From contig DASTWL010000047.1 of the NCBI GenBank assembly GCA_035765895.1, positions 1 through 64,000 on the forward strand: a stretch of DNA of 64,000 nucleotides. Reading direction: 5' to 3'. The translations under genes and the position numbers were made by a program. This DNA is from Verrucomicrobiia bacterium. GTDB lineage: Bacteria; Verrucomicrobiota; Verrucomicrobiia; Limisphaerales; DSYF01. Below are positions 49,259 to 58,022 of the stretch, in pieces. Under the pieces are notes generated by a model. That model made no database searches. It was given only the letters and a program-made list of their open reading frames with translations, and was not told the DNA's origin. How positions within the stretch are numbered: the stretch's first letter is position 1; every line of letters starts with the position of its first letter.

Positions 49259-50524
49259 ATGTATTCACTGACCACTCTCCCGAACGGCCTGCGCGTTGCG
49301 ACCGCCGAAATGCCCCACATGGCCAGCGTCAGTGTGGGCCTCTGGGTCGGCGTGGGTTCGCGTTACGAGCCGGCGCCGCTCAACGGCGTCAGCCATTTCA
49401 TCGAACACATGCTGTTCAAGGGAACGCACCGCCGGTCCGCCCGCGAGATTTCCGAGGAGGTTGAAGGCATCGGCGGTTATTTGAACGCCTTCACCAGCGA
49501 GGAAATCACCTGCTTCCACGCCCGCGTGCATCACCACCACTTTGCGGACGTGCTGGACGTCCTGATGGACATGCTGCACCACTCGTGCTTCGCGCCCGCG
49601 GACATCGTCAAGGAGCGCGACGTCATCAAGGAGGAGATCGCCATGTATCGCGACCAGCCGGCGCAGCAGGTGCAGGAACTCCTCAACGCCATCGTCTGGC
49701 CCAACCATCCGCTGGGCCGCTCCATCACGGGCACCAACCGCTCGCTCGACCGCCTGCGCCGGCTGCAATTGACCGGCTTCCTGGGACGGAATTACGTCGC
49801 CGGCAACACGGTGGTGGTGGCCGCCGGCAACATCCGGCATGCCGCCGTGGTGCGGGCCGCAAGCCGTTATGCCCGGCATTTTCGCACCGGCGCCCCGCCC
49901 GTTTGTCCGCCCGCTGAGGCGCGCCAGCGCGGACCGCGCCTCAAATTGTTCGCCAAACCCATCGAACAGGCGCAGCTCGCCCTCGGCCTGCGCACGTGCT
50001 CGCGTCATGATGATCGGCGTTTTGCCCTGCGCGTCTTCAACGCCATCCTTGGCGAGAACATGAGTTCACGGCTGTTCCAGCGCATTCGTGAAGACCTGGG
50101 ACTGGCCTACACCATTTACAGCACGCCGAGCTTCTATGCGGACACGGGCGACCTCGTCATCTCGGCCGGGCTGGACACGGACAACCTGCCCCGCACCCTG
50201 CGGCTGATCCGGCAGGAGCTGGAGCGTTGCGCCGCCGCCGCGCCCGGCCGCGCCGAATTGCAGCGTGCCCGCGACTTTGTCATCGGCCAGTTCGACCTGA
50301 CCCTGGAAAGCACGGAAAACCAGATGAACTTCGTCGGCGAACAAGTCCTCGGTTACGGCCGTCTCACCGCACCGGAACTGACCAAACGCCGGCTCGCGGC
50401 GGTGACCGCCACGCAAATCCGGCTGGTGGCGCAGACGTATTTTCAGCCGGACGGGCTCAGCCTCGCCGTCGTCAGCCCGCTGCGGGACGACGCGCAGCTG
50501 CGCGCTGAACTGCGGTGGTCGTGA
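49259..50524 (+). CDS. M16-family zinc metallopeptidase (PqqL/YmxG-like)
   Basis: 421 residues from ATG 49259. Inverted zinc motif H46-x2-E49-H50 (VSHFIEHMLFKGT), second glutamate in KEEIAMYRDQPAQQVQE (about 125), and the C-terminal M16 lobe with LGENMSSRLFQRIREDLGLA (R-Y pair) and GYGRLTAPELTKRRLAAV. Degrades small peptides within a closed chamber. The N-terminus has no signal peptide, so cytoplasmic. Ordinary housekeeping location. Confidence 0.9.
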   Translation: MYSLTTLPNGLRVATAEMPHMASVSVGLWVGVGSRYEPAPLNGVSHFIEHMLFKGTHRRSAREISEEVEGIGGYLNAFTSEEITCFHARVHHHHFADVLDVLMDMLHHSCFAPADIVKERDVIKEEIAMYRDQPAQQVQELLNAIVWPNHPLGRSITGTNRSLDRLRRLQLTGFLGRNYVAGNTVVVAAGNIRHAAVVRAASRYARHFRTGAPPVCPPAEARQRGPRLKLFAKPIEQAQLALGLRTCSRHDDRRFALRVFNAILGENMSSRLFQRIREDLGLAYTIYSTPSFYADTGDLVISAGLDTDNLPRTLRLIRQELERCAAAAPGRAELQRARDFVIGQFDLTLESTENQMNFVGEQVLGYGRLTAPELTKRRLAAVTATQIRLVAQTYFQPDGLSLAVVSPLRDDAQLRAELRWS

Positions 50525-50570
50525 AGCGGGTGTTTGCCGTGGGCGGTGAACTGGGCTATCACTTGCCGGC

Positions 50571-51557
50571 GTGCAGGCCGAACACCTCAACGAACCCATC
50601 ACCCGCCTCGCAAGCAAGGACTTCACGGCCCTCGCCGTGGACCTGACCGTGGCGGGCGCGCTGGCCCAAATTCGCGAACGGGGGGTCGCCGAGAAAATCA
50701 TTTATTTCTACGTGGTGGACCACGACGGCAAGCTCATGGGCGTGGTGCCGACGCGGCGCCTGTTGACCGCCGCCCTCGACACGCCGCTGGCGCAAATCAT
50801 GATTGCCCGCGTGGTCGTGGTGCCGGACACGGCCACCATCATGGAGGCCTGCGAGATGTTCCTGCTCCACAAGTTCCTCGCCTTTCCCGTGGTGGACTTG
50901 CGCCACCGGCTCGTCGGCGTCATGAACGTGAGCCTGTTCACCGACGAGGTGTTTGACCTGTCCGAGAAATCGCACATGGACGACGTGTTTCAGACAATCG
51001 GTTTTCGCGTGGCCGAGGTGCAGAACGCCTCGCCGACCCGGGCGTTTCGGCTGCGTTTTCCGTGGCTGCTCGCCACCATCGGCGGCGGCATTTGCTGCGC
51101 CCTGCTGGCGGCGCGCTACGAAGCGACGCTCGCCACCAGCCTCGTGCTGGCGTTTTTTTTGACGCTGGTGCTCGGCCTCGCCGAAAGCGTCAGCGCGCAA
51201 TCGCTGACGGTCGCGATTCAATCATTGCACGGACGCGAGCCCGATCGCGCCTGGTTTTTGCGCGCCATGGGCAAGGAGTTCCTCACCGCGGTGCTGCTCG
51301 GCGGAGCGTGCGGCCTGATCGTCGGACTCGTGGCGTGGCTTTGGCGCGGCAGCCCGAGTGCCGCCGCGGTCATCGGCGGCAGCATCACCCTCGCGATGGT
51401 CACCGCGTGTTTGCTGGGGCTGGCGGTGCCCACGATCCTGCACCGCTTGAAACTGGATCCCCGCATCGCCGCCGGACCGATGACGCTGGCGCTGGCGGAC
51501 ATCGGCACGTTGCTGTTCTACTTCAATCTGGCGAAGTTTGTCCTCTCACGCGAATGA
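50571..51557 (+). CDS. MgtE-like Mg2+ transporter without the N domain
   Basis: 328 residues, starting GTG 50571 (MQAEHLNEPITRLASKDFTA). Two CBS motifs at about 20-135 (VAGALAQIRERGVAEKIIYF, then IMEACEMFLLHKFLAFPVVD) and a C-terminal MgtE membrane domain of five helices (FRLRFPWLLATIGGGICCAL, AESVSAQSLTVAIQSLHG, ADIGTLLFYFNLAKFVL). Standard MgtE has an extra 100-residue N domain before the CBS pair, which is absent, so gating control would differ. Overlaps pabB by four bases. Confidence 0.82.
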   Translation: MQAEHLNEPITRLASKDFTALAVDLTVAGALAQIRERGVAEKIIYFYVVDHDGKLMGVVPTRRLLTAALDTPLAQIMIARVVVVPDTATIMEACEMFLLHKFLAFPVVDLRHRLVGVMNVSLFTDEVFDLSEKSHMDDVFQTIGFRVAEVQNASPTRAFRLRFPWLLATIGGGICCALLAARYEATLATSLVLAFFLTLVLGLAESVSAQSLTVAIQSLHGREPDRAWFLRAMGKEFLTAVLLGGACGLIVGLVAWLWRGSPSAAAVIGGSITLAMVTACLLGLAVPTILHRLKLDPRIAAGPMTLALADIGTLLFYFNLAKFVLSRE

Positions 51558-53065
51558 CGCCGGCCATCCAGTCCGTGGTCACCACCCACACCCCGGAGTC
51601 GCTCGTCGAGCTGCTTCACGGCGAGCCCGGGATTGTGCTGCTGCGCAGCGGGCTGTTCGACTCACCACAGGCGCGTTACTCCTTCGTTGCCGCCCGGCCG
51701 TTTCTCACCTTTCGTGCCTGCGGATCGCGCTGCGAGGTGACGCCGCACGATGCCGTCGGCCGGCCGCACGTTCAATTCGGCAACCCGTGGCGCGGTCTGG
51801 AGGCGCTGCTGGCCCGCTATGAATTGCCGGATGAAGTGGACCTCCCCTTCCCGCTCGGCGGCTGTTTCGGTTTTTGGGGTTATGACCTGAAGGAATTCGT
51901 CGAACCCAAGTTGCGGGTTCACACCGCGGCCGACCTTGACCTGCCCGACTGCCAGCTCGGCTTCTATGCCAGCCTCGTCGCGTTCGACCATCGGCTGGGC
52001 CAGGCATGGATCATTGCCACCGGGCTGGGCGCCGACGGAGCGCGCGACGAACACCGGCAAGCCGCGCAATTTAACTTCTGGCACGCCCGCCTCACCGCCC
52101 GCCCGCAGCCGGAGAGGGTAATTCCACGGCCCAACTGGCACGTGCGCGAGGTCACCTCGAGCTTCAGCCGCGCCGGCTTCATCGCCGCAGTGGAAGCGGC
52201 GCAACGCTACATTCACACGGGCGACATTTATCAGGTGAACCTCGCCCAACGGCTGTCGGCGCCGTGCGACGGGACCTCCGTTTCGCCCGCGGCCTTGGGC
52301 TGGAATTTGTTCCGCCGGTTGACCGAAGTTTCGCCCGCGCCGTTCGCGGCGTTTCTGGACGGGGGTGATTTTCAACTCGCTTCGTCCTCGCCCGAACAGT
52401 TCCTGCGGCTGAGCGGACCGCACATCCAGACCCGACCCATCAAGGGCACGCGCCCGCGTCACCTCGATCCGACGCGCGACGCCCAACTGGCTTACGAACT
52501 GCAAACCAGCGCCAAGGAGCAGGCCGAGCTCGTGATGATTACCGACCTGCTGCGCAACGATCTTGGCCGAGTCTGTGAATTCGGCTCCGTGCAGGTTCCG
52601 GATTTGCTGCGGCTCGAAAAATTCGCGCAGGTGCAGCACCTCGTTTCCACCATCGAAGGGCGGCTCCGGCCGGAGATCACGCATCTCGACGCTTTGGCCG
52701 CGTGCTTCCCTGGCGGCAGCATCACTGGCGCCCCCAAGTTTCGCGCCATGGAAATCATCGATGAACTCGAACCGGTCGCGCGCGGACCTTATTGCGGCGC
52801 ACTCGGCTACCTCGGGTTCAATCGGGAAAGCCAGCTAAGCATCCTCATCCGCACCGCCATCTGCAAGGACGGCGTCGCCCATTTCCCGGTCGGCGCCGGC
52901 ATCGTGGCCGATTCGGATCCCGCGGCCGAATACGAGGAGACGCTGGCCAAGGCGCAGGGCTTTTTCGCGGCATTGGAACGGCCTGACGCTCAGTCCGTCA
53001 GCCAAGGGACCGGAGCAAAGCCGGACCGGGTTCCGCACTCGCAGCCGGATGTCAAAACCCCATGA
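51554..53065 (+). CDS. pabB: Aminodeoxychorismate synthase component I
   Basis: 503 residues. Anthranilate-synthase-type fold: N-terminal part with FPLGGCFGFWGYDLKEFVE, then the chorismate-binding half: YIHTGDIYQVNLAQRLSAPC, FQLASSSPEQFLRLSGPHIQ, TRPIKGTRPR, ELVMITDLLRNDLGRVCEFG, and LAACFPGGSITGAPKFRAME. P-I-K-G-T is the PabB/TrpE class motif in which Lys marks PabB. Converts chorismate and glutamine-derived ammonia to aminodeoxychorismate for folate. The final 30 residues are variable. pabC overlaps by four bases. Confidence 0.9.
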   Translation: MTPAIQSVVTTHTPESLVELLHGEPGIVLLRSGLFDSPQARYSFVAARPFLTFRACGSRCEVTPHDAVGRPHVQFGNPWRGLEALLARYELPDEVDLPFPLGGCFGFWGYDLKEFVEPKLRVHTAADLDLPDCQLGFYASLVAFDHRLGQAWIIATGLGADGARDEHRQAAQFNFWHARLTARPQPERVIPRPNWHVREVTSSFSRAGFIAAVEAAQRYIHTGDIYQVNLAQRLSAPCDGTSVSPAALGWNLFRRLTEVSPAPFAAFLDGGDFQLASSSPEQFLRLSGPHIQTRPIKGTRPRHLDPTRDAQLAYELQTSAKEQAELVMITDLLRNDLGRVCEFGSVQVPDLLRLEKFAQVQHLVSTIEGRLRPEITHLDALAACFPGGSITGAPKFRAMEIIDELEPVARGPYCGALGYLGFNRESQLSILIRTAICKDGVAHFPVGAGIVADSDPAAEYEETLAKAQGFFAALERPDAQSVSQGTGAKPDRVPHSQPDVKTP

Positions 53066-53949
53066 TTGTTTTCCTCAACGGACAGTTCGTCTCGGAGGCG
53101 CAGGCAACCGTCTCGGTGTTCGACCGCTCGTTTCTTTACGGCGACGGCCTGTTTGAAACCCTGCGCGTGACGAACGGCAAACCGTTCCGCTGGGAACAAC
53201 ATCTGGACCGCCTTGTGCGCGGCGCAGAATTTTTAGGCCTCAAAATCCCGTTCGACCGTCCGGCGCTGGCGCGGTTTGCCGGCGAATTGATCGCACAAAA
53301 TCGCCTGCCTGAAGCGTTGCTGCGGCTGACGTTGTCACGCGGCGTCGGTCCGCGCGGTTACTCGCCGCGCGGCGCGGACCAGCCGTTGCTGGTGATGGCG
53401 CTGCACCCATTCAAGATGCCGACGGCCGACCCTGAGTCTTCAATGGGTGGGGTCGTGGCAGCCGGCGGATTGGTTCGCTGGCGGGCGCACACGGCGGGTT
53501 GCCGCCTGCCAGCGGGCGAAGCGCTGGCGCAGTTCAAAACCTGCAACAAACTGGCGCAGGTGCTGGCGCGGGCGGAAGCCGAGGCCGCCGGTGCGGATGA
53601 AGCCCTGCTCCTCAACACCGCCGGATTTCTGGTGGAAGGCGCGGGCAGCAATCTTTTTTGGATCCGGGATGGCGTCGTCAGCACACCGCCCCTGGCCAGC
53701 GGCATTCTCGCCGGCGTGACGCGGGCCGTGGTGCGCGAACTGTGCGAGGCGCGCGGCGTGCCGTTCACGGAGGCGCAGTTGAAACCGGCCGAACTGCCGC
53801 AGATGGACGGCGCGTTTTTGTCGCTCAGCTCACTCGGCCTCGTGGAACTGGCGGAAGTGGACGGAACCCCGATCAATCGTGCGCCCATCCTGCCGCAACT
53901 GCACGCTGCCTACCAAACGCTGCTGGAAAGGGAGTGTGGCGCCCGTTAG
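53062..53949 (+). CDS. pabC: Aminodeoxychorismate lyase / class IV aminotransferase
   Basis: 295 residues. Class IV PLP fold: VFDRSFLYGDGLFETLRVTN, RLTLSRGVGPRGYSPRGA, the lysine region FKTCNKLAQVLARAEAEAAG (Schiff-base Lys in (F/L)KTxN), then EALLLNTAGFLVEGAGSNLF, and ILAGVTRAVVRELCEARGV. Context beside pabB decides for PabC over branched-chain aminotransferase. Catalyses formation of 4-aminobenzoate and pyruvate. Ends four bases into the convergent hypothetical gene. Confidence 0.85.
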   Translation: MIVFLNGQFVSEAQATVSVFDRSFLYGDGLFETLRVTNGKPFRWEQHLDRLVRGAEFLGLKIPFDRPALARFAGELIAQNRLPEALLRLTLSRGVGPRGYSPRGADQPLLVMALHPFKMPTADPESSMGGVVAAGGLVRWRAHTAGCRLPAGEALAQFKTCNKLAQVLARAEAEAAGADEALLLNTAGFLVEGAGSNLFWIRDGVVSTPPLASGILAGVTRAVVRELCEARGVPFTEAQLKPAELPQMDGAFLSLSSLGLVELAEVDGTPINRAPILPQLHAAYQTLLERECGAR

Positions 53950-54347
53950 AAAGTTTTTTCCAACTGGAGCACGCGCGGATAGACCGGTGAATTCGTCGGG
54001 GTCCGTTCCTTGACGGCCAGGAAAACCTTCTTGGCTTCGTTGGGATCCTCCCGCATCAACGCCAGCGCATAGTCCATTTCAATCCAAGCCTTGCGCGGAT
54101 CCTGCACCTGCGCGCCATAGGCTTTGAGCCAGTTGCGCATGCCGGTGGCGCCGTTCTTTTGCGCTATCTCCAACGAGGAAGCCAGTTCCCACGGCAGACC
54201 GGGAAGCTGGTCAGGTCGCAGGTCCGCACCGGTTTCGACCGTCTGCTTGTGTTTGGCTTCCTCCGCGACCTGCTGGTAATAGGAAAAGAGCTTCCATCCC
54301 GCCACCAGAACCAACACGACGATGAATATGGAAATGATTTTGGTCAT
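53946..54347 (-). CDS. Membrane-anchored hypothetical protein
   Basis: 133 residues. One N-terminal helix (TKIISIFIVVLVLVAGWKLF), then a helical periplasmic region (SYYQQVAEEAKHKQTVETGA, ... MDYALALMREDPNEAKKVFL) resembling a single TPR-like hairpin ending RVLQLEKTF. No family assigned. It overlaps the start of murA by four bases on the same strand (it follows murA), suggesting coupling to murA transcription; any role in envelope growth is speculative. Confidence 0.65.
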   Translation of the reverse strand: MTKIISIFIVVLVLVAGWKLFSYYQQVAEEAKHKQTVETGADLRPDQLPGLPWELASSLEIAQKNGATGMRNWLKAYGAQVQDPRKAWIEMDYALALMREDPNEAKKVFLAVKERTPTNSPVYPRVLQLEKTF

Positions 54348-55606
54348 GAGTCGCTAATCCGCTCGATGCGCGCCCCGAGCCGGCGCAATTTGCCATCAAT
54401 GTTTTCGTAACCGCGGTCCAAATGGTAAATGCGGCTCACGCTGGTGGTGCCCTTGGCCGCCAGCCCCGCAATGACCAAAGCCGCCGACGCCCGCAAATCG
54501 CTGGCCATCACGGGCGCGCCGCTCAACGGCCGGCCACCCTTCACAATCGCACTGGGCCCTTCGATTTCAATGTCCGCCCCCAGGCGCGACAGCTCGCTCA
54601 CATGCATGAACCGCGATTCAAAGATGCGTTCCGTGATGATGCTGATGCCGGGGGCCAGTGTCAGCAACGCCATCATTTGCGCCTGCACGTCCGTGGGAAA
54701 ACCGGAATACGGCAGCGTGGTGACATCGACGGCGCGCAACCGGCCGGCGCGCTTCACGATCATGTCATTGCCGCGGCGAGTGACGGCCACCCCGGCGGAC
54801 CGCAACTTGTCGAGCACTGCATGAAGATGATCGGCCCGCGCGCCCTTGAGCGTCACCTCGCCATCAGTGGCCGCCGCAGCAATGGCAAAAGTGGCGGCCT
54901 CGATGCGGTCCGGAATCACCTCGTGTTCGGCGCCGTGCAGTTGTTTGACGCCCGTGATGATGAGAGTGGGACTCCCAGCCCCCGTGATCTTCGCGCCCAT
55001 CGCAATGAGGAAGTTGGCCAGATCAACCACCTCGGGTTCGCACGCCGCGCTTTCAACTACCGTAACGCCCTCCGCCAGCACGGCGGCCATCATCACATTC
55101 GCCGTGCCCAACACCGTCGAACCGGCCCGGCCGCCCAGAAAGACCTCCGTGCCGAGCAAACGCCGCGCCGCGGCCTGCACGTAACCGGCTTCGATGGTGA
55201 TTTTGGCGCCAAGCGATTCAAAGCCTTTCAGATGCAGATTGATGGGGCGTGCACCAATGACACAACCGCCGGGCAGCGACACCCGGGCGCGTTTCAATCG
55301 CCCCAGCAACGGTCCCATGATGCAAATTGAACCGCGCATCTTGCGGACCAGTTCGTAATCCGCCATGCCCTTGATCTTGCGCGCCTGCACGCGGACAGTG
55401 TCCCCCTCGATCTTCACATCGGCGCCCAGCCAGCGGAGGATTTCGCCCATGTATTTGACATCGCTCAGGCGGGGCACGCGCCGGATGACGCAGGGTTCTT
55501 CAGTGAGCAGAGTGGCGGCGAGAATGGGCAGCACGGCGTTTTTGGCACCGCTGATCTGGACCTCGCCGGCGAGCGGAACACCGCCCTTGATCATCAAACT
55601 ATCCAT
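54344..55606 (-). CDS. murA: UDP-N-acetylglucosamine 1-carboxyvinyltransferase
   Basis: 420 residues, the usual MurA length. Lys22-Asn23 in QISGAKNAVLPILAATLLTE, catalytic Cys115 in ARVSLPGGCVIGARP, RINLHLKGFESLGAKI region (PINLHLKGFE), and closing GTTSVSRIYHLDRGYENID (the conserved G-x-S-x-I-x-H-x-D-R-G-Y). Transfers enolpyruvate from PEP to UDP-GlcNAc, the first committed step of peptidoglycan synthesis. Cys115 predicts fosfomycin sensitivity. A prmC gene lies upstream in the same direction. Confidence 0.95.
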   Translation of the reverse strand: MDSLMIKGGVPLAGEVQISGAKNAVLPILAATLLTEEPCVIRRVPRLSDVKYMGEILRWLGADVKIEGDTVRVQARKIKGMADYELVRKMRGSICIMGPLLGRLKRARVSLPGGCVIGARPINLHLKGFESLGAKITIEAGYVQAAARRLLGTEVFLGGRAGSTVLGTANVMMAAVLAEGVTVVESAACEPEVVDLANFLIAMGAKITGAGSPTLIITGVKQLHGAEHEVIPDRIEAATFAIAAAATDGEVTLKGARADHLHAVLDKLRSAGVAVTRRGNDMIVKRAGRLRAVDVTTLPYSGFPTDVQAQMMALLTLAPGISIITERIFESRFMHVSELSRLGADIEIEGPSAIVKGGRPLSGAPVMASDLRASAALVIAGLAAKGTTSVSRIYHLDRGYENIDGKLRRLGARIERISDS

Positions 55607-55661
55607 GAAATGCGTTGTGGCTGCCGGTCATTGGTTGCGCTCATCAAAACGCCGTAAAACG

Positions 55662-56516
55662 TCACGGACGCCGCGCAAGAAGGAACCGGTCGCGCAGAGA
55701 GTAGTCCTGCCTTGTGCCTTCGACAATCCACTTCTGTGCGGCGAAAATTTCACTCACGGACGCGGCCTGATCATCGCCCAATTCGACCGCAATTCTCCCC
55801 GCCGGGTTCAACCAAGCACTCCCCTGCGCCGCGATCTGACGGTAAAAGCGGAGCCCATCCTCGCCGCCATCCAGCGCTTGATGAGGATCAAAATCGCGCA
55901 CCTCGGGCTGCAATGTGGCGATCTCGGGCGTGGGAATGTAGGGCGGATTGCTGACGATGAGGTCAAAGCGTTGATCATGCGGCAGAGCGGCAAAGCCGTC
56001 GCCCGGCACGAACTGAATGCGTTCAGCAGCGCCGGTCCGGACCGCATTGGCCCGGGCGAGTTCCAACGCCGGCGCCGAAATGTCGCCCGCCCAAATCCGG
56101 GCGCGGGGCACCTTCAGCGCCAGCGCGATCGCCAGACAGCCCGTGCCGGTGCCGAAGTCGAAAACGCACGGTGCCGGCGCCGGATGTTGCGCGAGCAGTT
56201 CCCAGCCGATTTGCGCAAGGGTTTCGGTTTCCGGGCGCGGAATCAATGCAGCCCGGGTGGAGGCGAGTTCGATGCCACAAAAGGAAACCGTGCCGAGAAT
56301 GTGCTGGAGCGGCTCGCGCTGTCCGCGGCGCCGGACCAGTTCACGGAACGCATCCGTTTCTACGGCCTGGAGCTGCCGCTCGAAATTAAGATACAATTTC
56401 AAGCGCGGCAGCTGGAGCACGTGCGCCAGCAGCAGTTCGGCCTGCAGGCGCGACGACTCCACGCCCTTTTGGTCGAAAAACGCGGCGGTTTTCTGAATGG
56501 CCTCGAGAACGGTCAC
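55662..56516 (-). CDS. prmC: Release-factor glutamine methyltransferase
   Basis: 284 residues. N-terminal helical bundle (VLEAIQKTAAFFDQKGVESS), TRAALIPRPETETLAQIGWE (the PrmC-typical I-P-R-P-E-T-E), SAM-binding FDFGTGTGCLAIALALKVPR and catalytic N190-P-P-Y193 (LIVSNPPYIPTPEI). Methylates the GGQ glutamine of release factors. It lies 10 bases downstream of pilT on the same strand. Confidence 0.93.
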   Translation of the reverse strand: MTVLEAIQKTAAFFDQKGVESSRLQAELLLAHVLQLPRLKLYLNFERQLQAVETDAFRELVRRRGQREPLQHILGTVSFCGIELASTRAALIPRPETETLAQIGWELLAQHPAPAPCVFDFGTGTGCLAIALALKVPRARIWAGDISAPALELARANAVRTGAAERIQFVPGDGFAALPHDQRFDLIVSNPPYIPTPEIATLQPEVRDFDPHQALDGGEDGLRFYRQIAAQGSAWLNPAGRIAVELGDDQAASVSEIFAAQKWIVEGTRQDYSLRDRFLLARRP

Positions 56517-56526
56517 GCGTCCGCTG

Positions 56527-57615
56527 CTAGCCGAGAATGCGCTTGCCCTCGGAGAGGAAGATGCCCTTGAAGTTCATCTCGAGCGCCTGCGGATTGGTGG
56601 CCTTGGCCAGGGCTTCCTCCTTGGAAACCTTGCCTTCCTGCACGAGTTTGAACAACGACTGGTTGAAGTTGATCATGCCATCGTCCGTGCCGGTTTCAAT
56701 GGCGGCAGCCAGCTTGTCGAGGCGGTTTTCCTCGATCATCTTTTTGACGGTCGGCGTGTTGATCATGATTTCCACGGCCGGCGTCATGCGGCCGTTGATG
56801 GTCTGCGCCATGCGTTGACAGATGACCGCGCGAAGGCAGCCCGCCAGCTGCCGGCGAACCTGCTCACGTTCATCGGCCTTGAAGAAATCCATGATGCGCG
56901 TCACTGACTGCGACGCCGTCGTGGTGTGCAGCGTGGACAGCACGAGATGGCCGGTGTCCGCCGCGCTCATGGCCGCCATGAAGCTGACGGCATCGCGCAT
57001 TTCGCCCAGCATGATGATGTCCGGATCCTGCCGCAGCACGTGTTTGAGCGCGTGGTGAAAGGAAAGCGTATCCAGCCCGACCTCCCGCTGCTCAATGACC
57101 GACTGGTTGTCCTCGAACACGAACTCGATGGGATCCTCCATCGTGACGATGTGTTTTTTGAAGTTGGCATTGATGTGCTCAAGCATGCACGCGAGCGTCG
57201 TGGATTTGCCGGACCCGGTGGCGCCGGCCACCAGAACGATGCCGCGCGGCGTTGAGGCCATATCCTTCAGCACTTCGGGCAGACCGAGTTCATGAAAGGC
57301 GGGCACGGTGGATTTGACGTGCCGCATGGCGAGACAGAACTGGCCCCGCTGCTGAAAAAGGTTCGTGCGGAAACGACCCACACCCGGCAGGAAGTAGGAG
57401 AAATCCACCTCCCGTTCCTCCTCGAGGCGATGCTTGAGATGCTGCGGGGTGATGTTCTCCACCACCTTGTTCATCCATTCCTCGGTGGGATAAGGGCACT
57501 CGGCGGCCACAAGATCCCGGCTGATGCGATAAATGACCGGCCCCCCGACTTTGATATGAACATCCGACGCGTGGCTGTCAACGCCGGCCGTAAGAATCTT
57601 GTGGAACAGTTCCAT
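56527..57615 (-). CDS. pilT: Type IV pilus twitching motility ATPase
   Basis: 362 residues. PAS-like N-domain (ASDVHIKVGGPVIYRISRDL), Walker A GATGSGKSTT (131-140), Asp box EDPIEFVFEDNQSVIEQREV, Walker B PDIIMLGEMRD, His box LVLSTLHTTTASQSVTRIMD, and the PilT AIRNLIRE position replaced by LNPQALEMNFKGI. Hexameric ATPase powering pilus retraction. No pilin or pilB genes in the window. The PilZ-like gene upstream, on the same strand, suggests a pilus or c-di-GMP context. Confidence 0.92.
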   Translation of the reverse strand: MELFHKILTAGVDSHASDVHIKVGGPVIYRISRDLVAAECPYPTEEWMNKVVENITPQHLKHRLEEEREVDFSYFLPGVGRFRTNLFQQRGQFCLAMRHVKSTVPAFHELGLPEVLKDMASTPRGIVLVAGATGSGKSTTLACMLEHINANFKKHIVTMEDPIEFVFEDNQSVIEQREVGLDTLSFHHALKHVLRQDPDIIMLGEMRDAVSFMAAMSAADTGHLVLSTLHTTTASQSVTRIMDFFKADEREQVRRQLAGCLRAVICQRMAQTINGRMTPAVEIMINTPTVKKMIEENRLDKLAAAIETGTDDGMINFNQSLFKLVQEGKVSKEEALAKATNPQALEMNFKGIFLSEGKRILG

Positions 57616-57642
57616 GCCGCCAGTCTAGCGGCCGGGTCGCGG

Positions 57643-57975
57643 TCACGCCAGCGGGGATTGCGCCAGCGCGCTCAAGCGGGCCTGCGCCTGCTTGGAGAGG
57701 CTGGTGAACACCATGGAAACGTGGTAGCCGGAATGCTTGTTTCCCGAGCAACTGATCACCACACCGCTGCAGTTGACGACCTCGTTGTCGCGGGCCCGCA
57801 GGGTCAGGGTCATTTCCGTCCATGCCGCAAAAGGCGTTGGACTGCGGAACTCAATGCCGCTGCGGTGCAGGACGACGGAATCCTCCGTCAGGGTCAAGTG
57901 TGCCTCGCGTCCGTGGATGGTGACATTGCTCGGCAGGAAGTTGTTGTTGGTGGTGGTGGCTTTTCTGGCGCTCAT
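57643..57975 (-). CDS. PilZ-like domain protein
   Basis: 110 residues. Beta-rich pattern of a degenerate PilZ domain: LHRSGIEFRSPTPFAAWTEM (S-x-x-G-(I/L)xF-x-S near the N-terminus), then VNCSGVVISCSGNKHSGYHV and SMVFTSLSKQAQARLSAL. The canonical R-x3-R of c-di-GMP binding is absent, so it may be a non-binding PilZ. Twenty-seven bases upstream of pilT, so likely cotranscribed. Confidence 0.6.
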   Translation of the reverse strand: MSARKATTTNNNFLPSNVTIHGREAHLTLTEDSVVLHRSGIEFRSPTPFAAWTEMTLTLRARDNEVVNCSGVVISCSGNKHSGYHVSMVFTSLSKQAQARLSALAQSPLA

Positions 57976-58022
57976 ACGCTTGAATCAGGTTAACACGAGG
58001 CTGGATTACGTCAAATTAGCAA

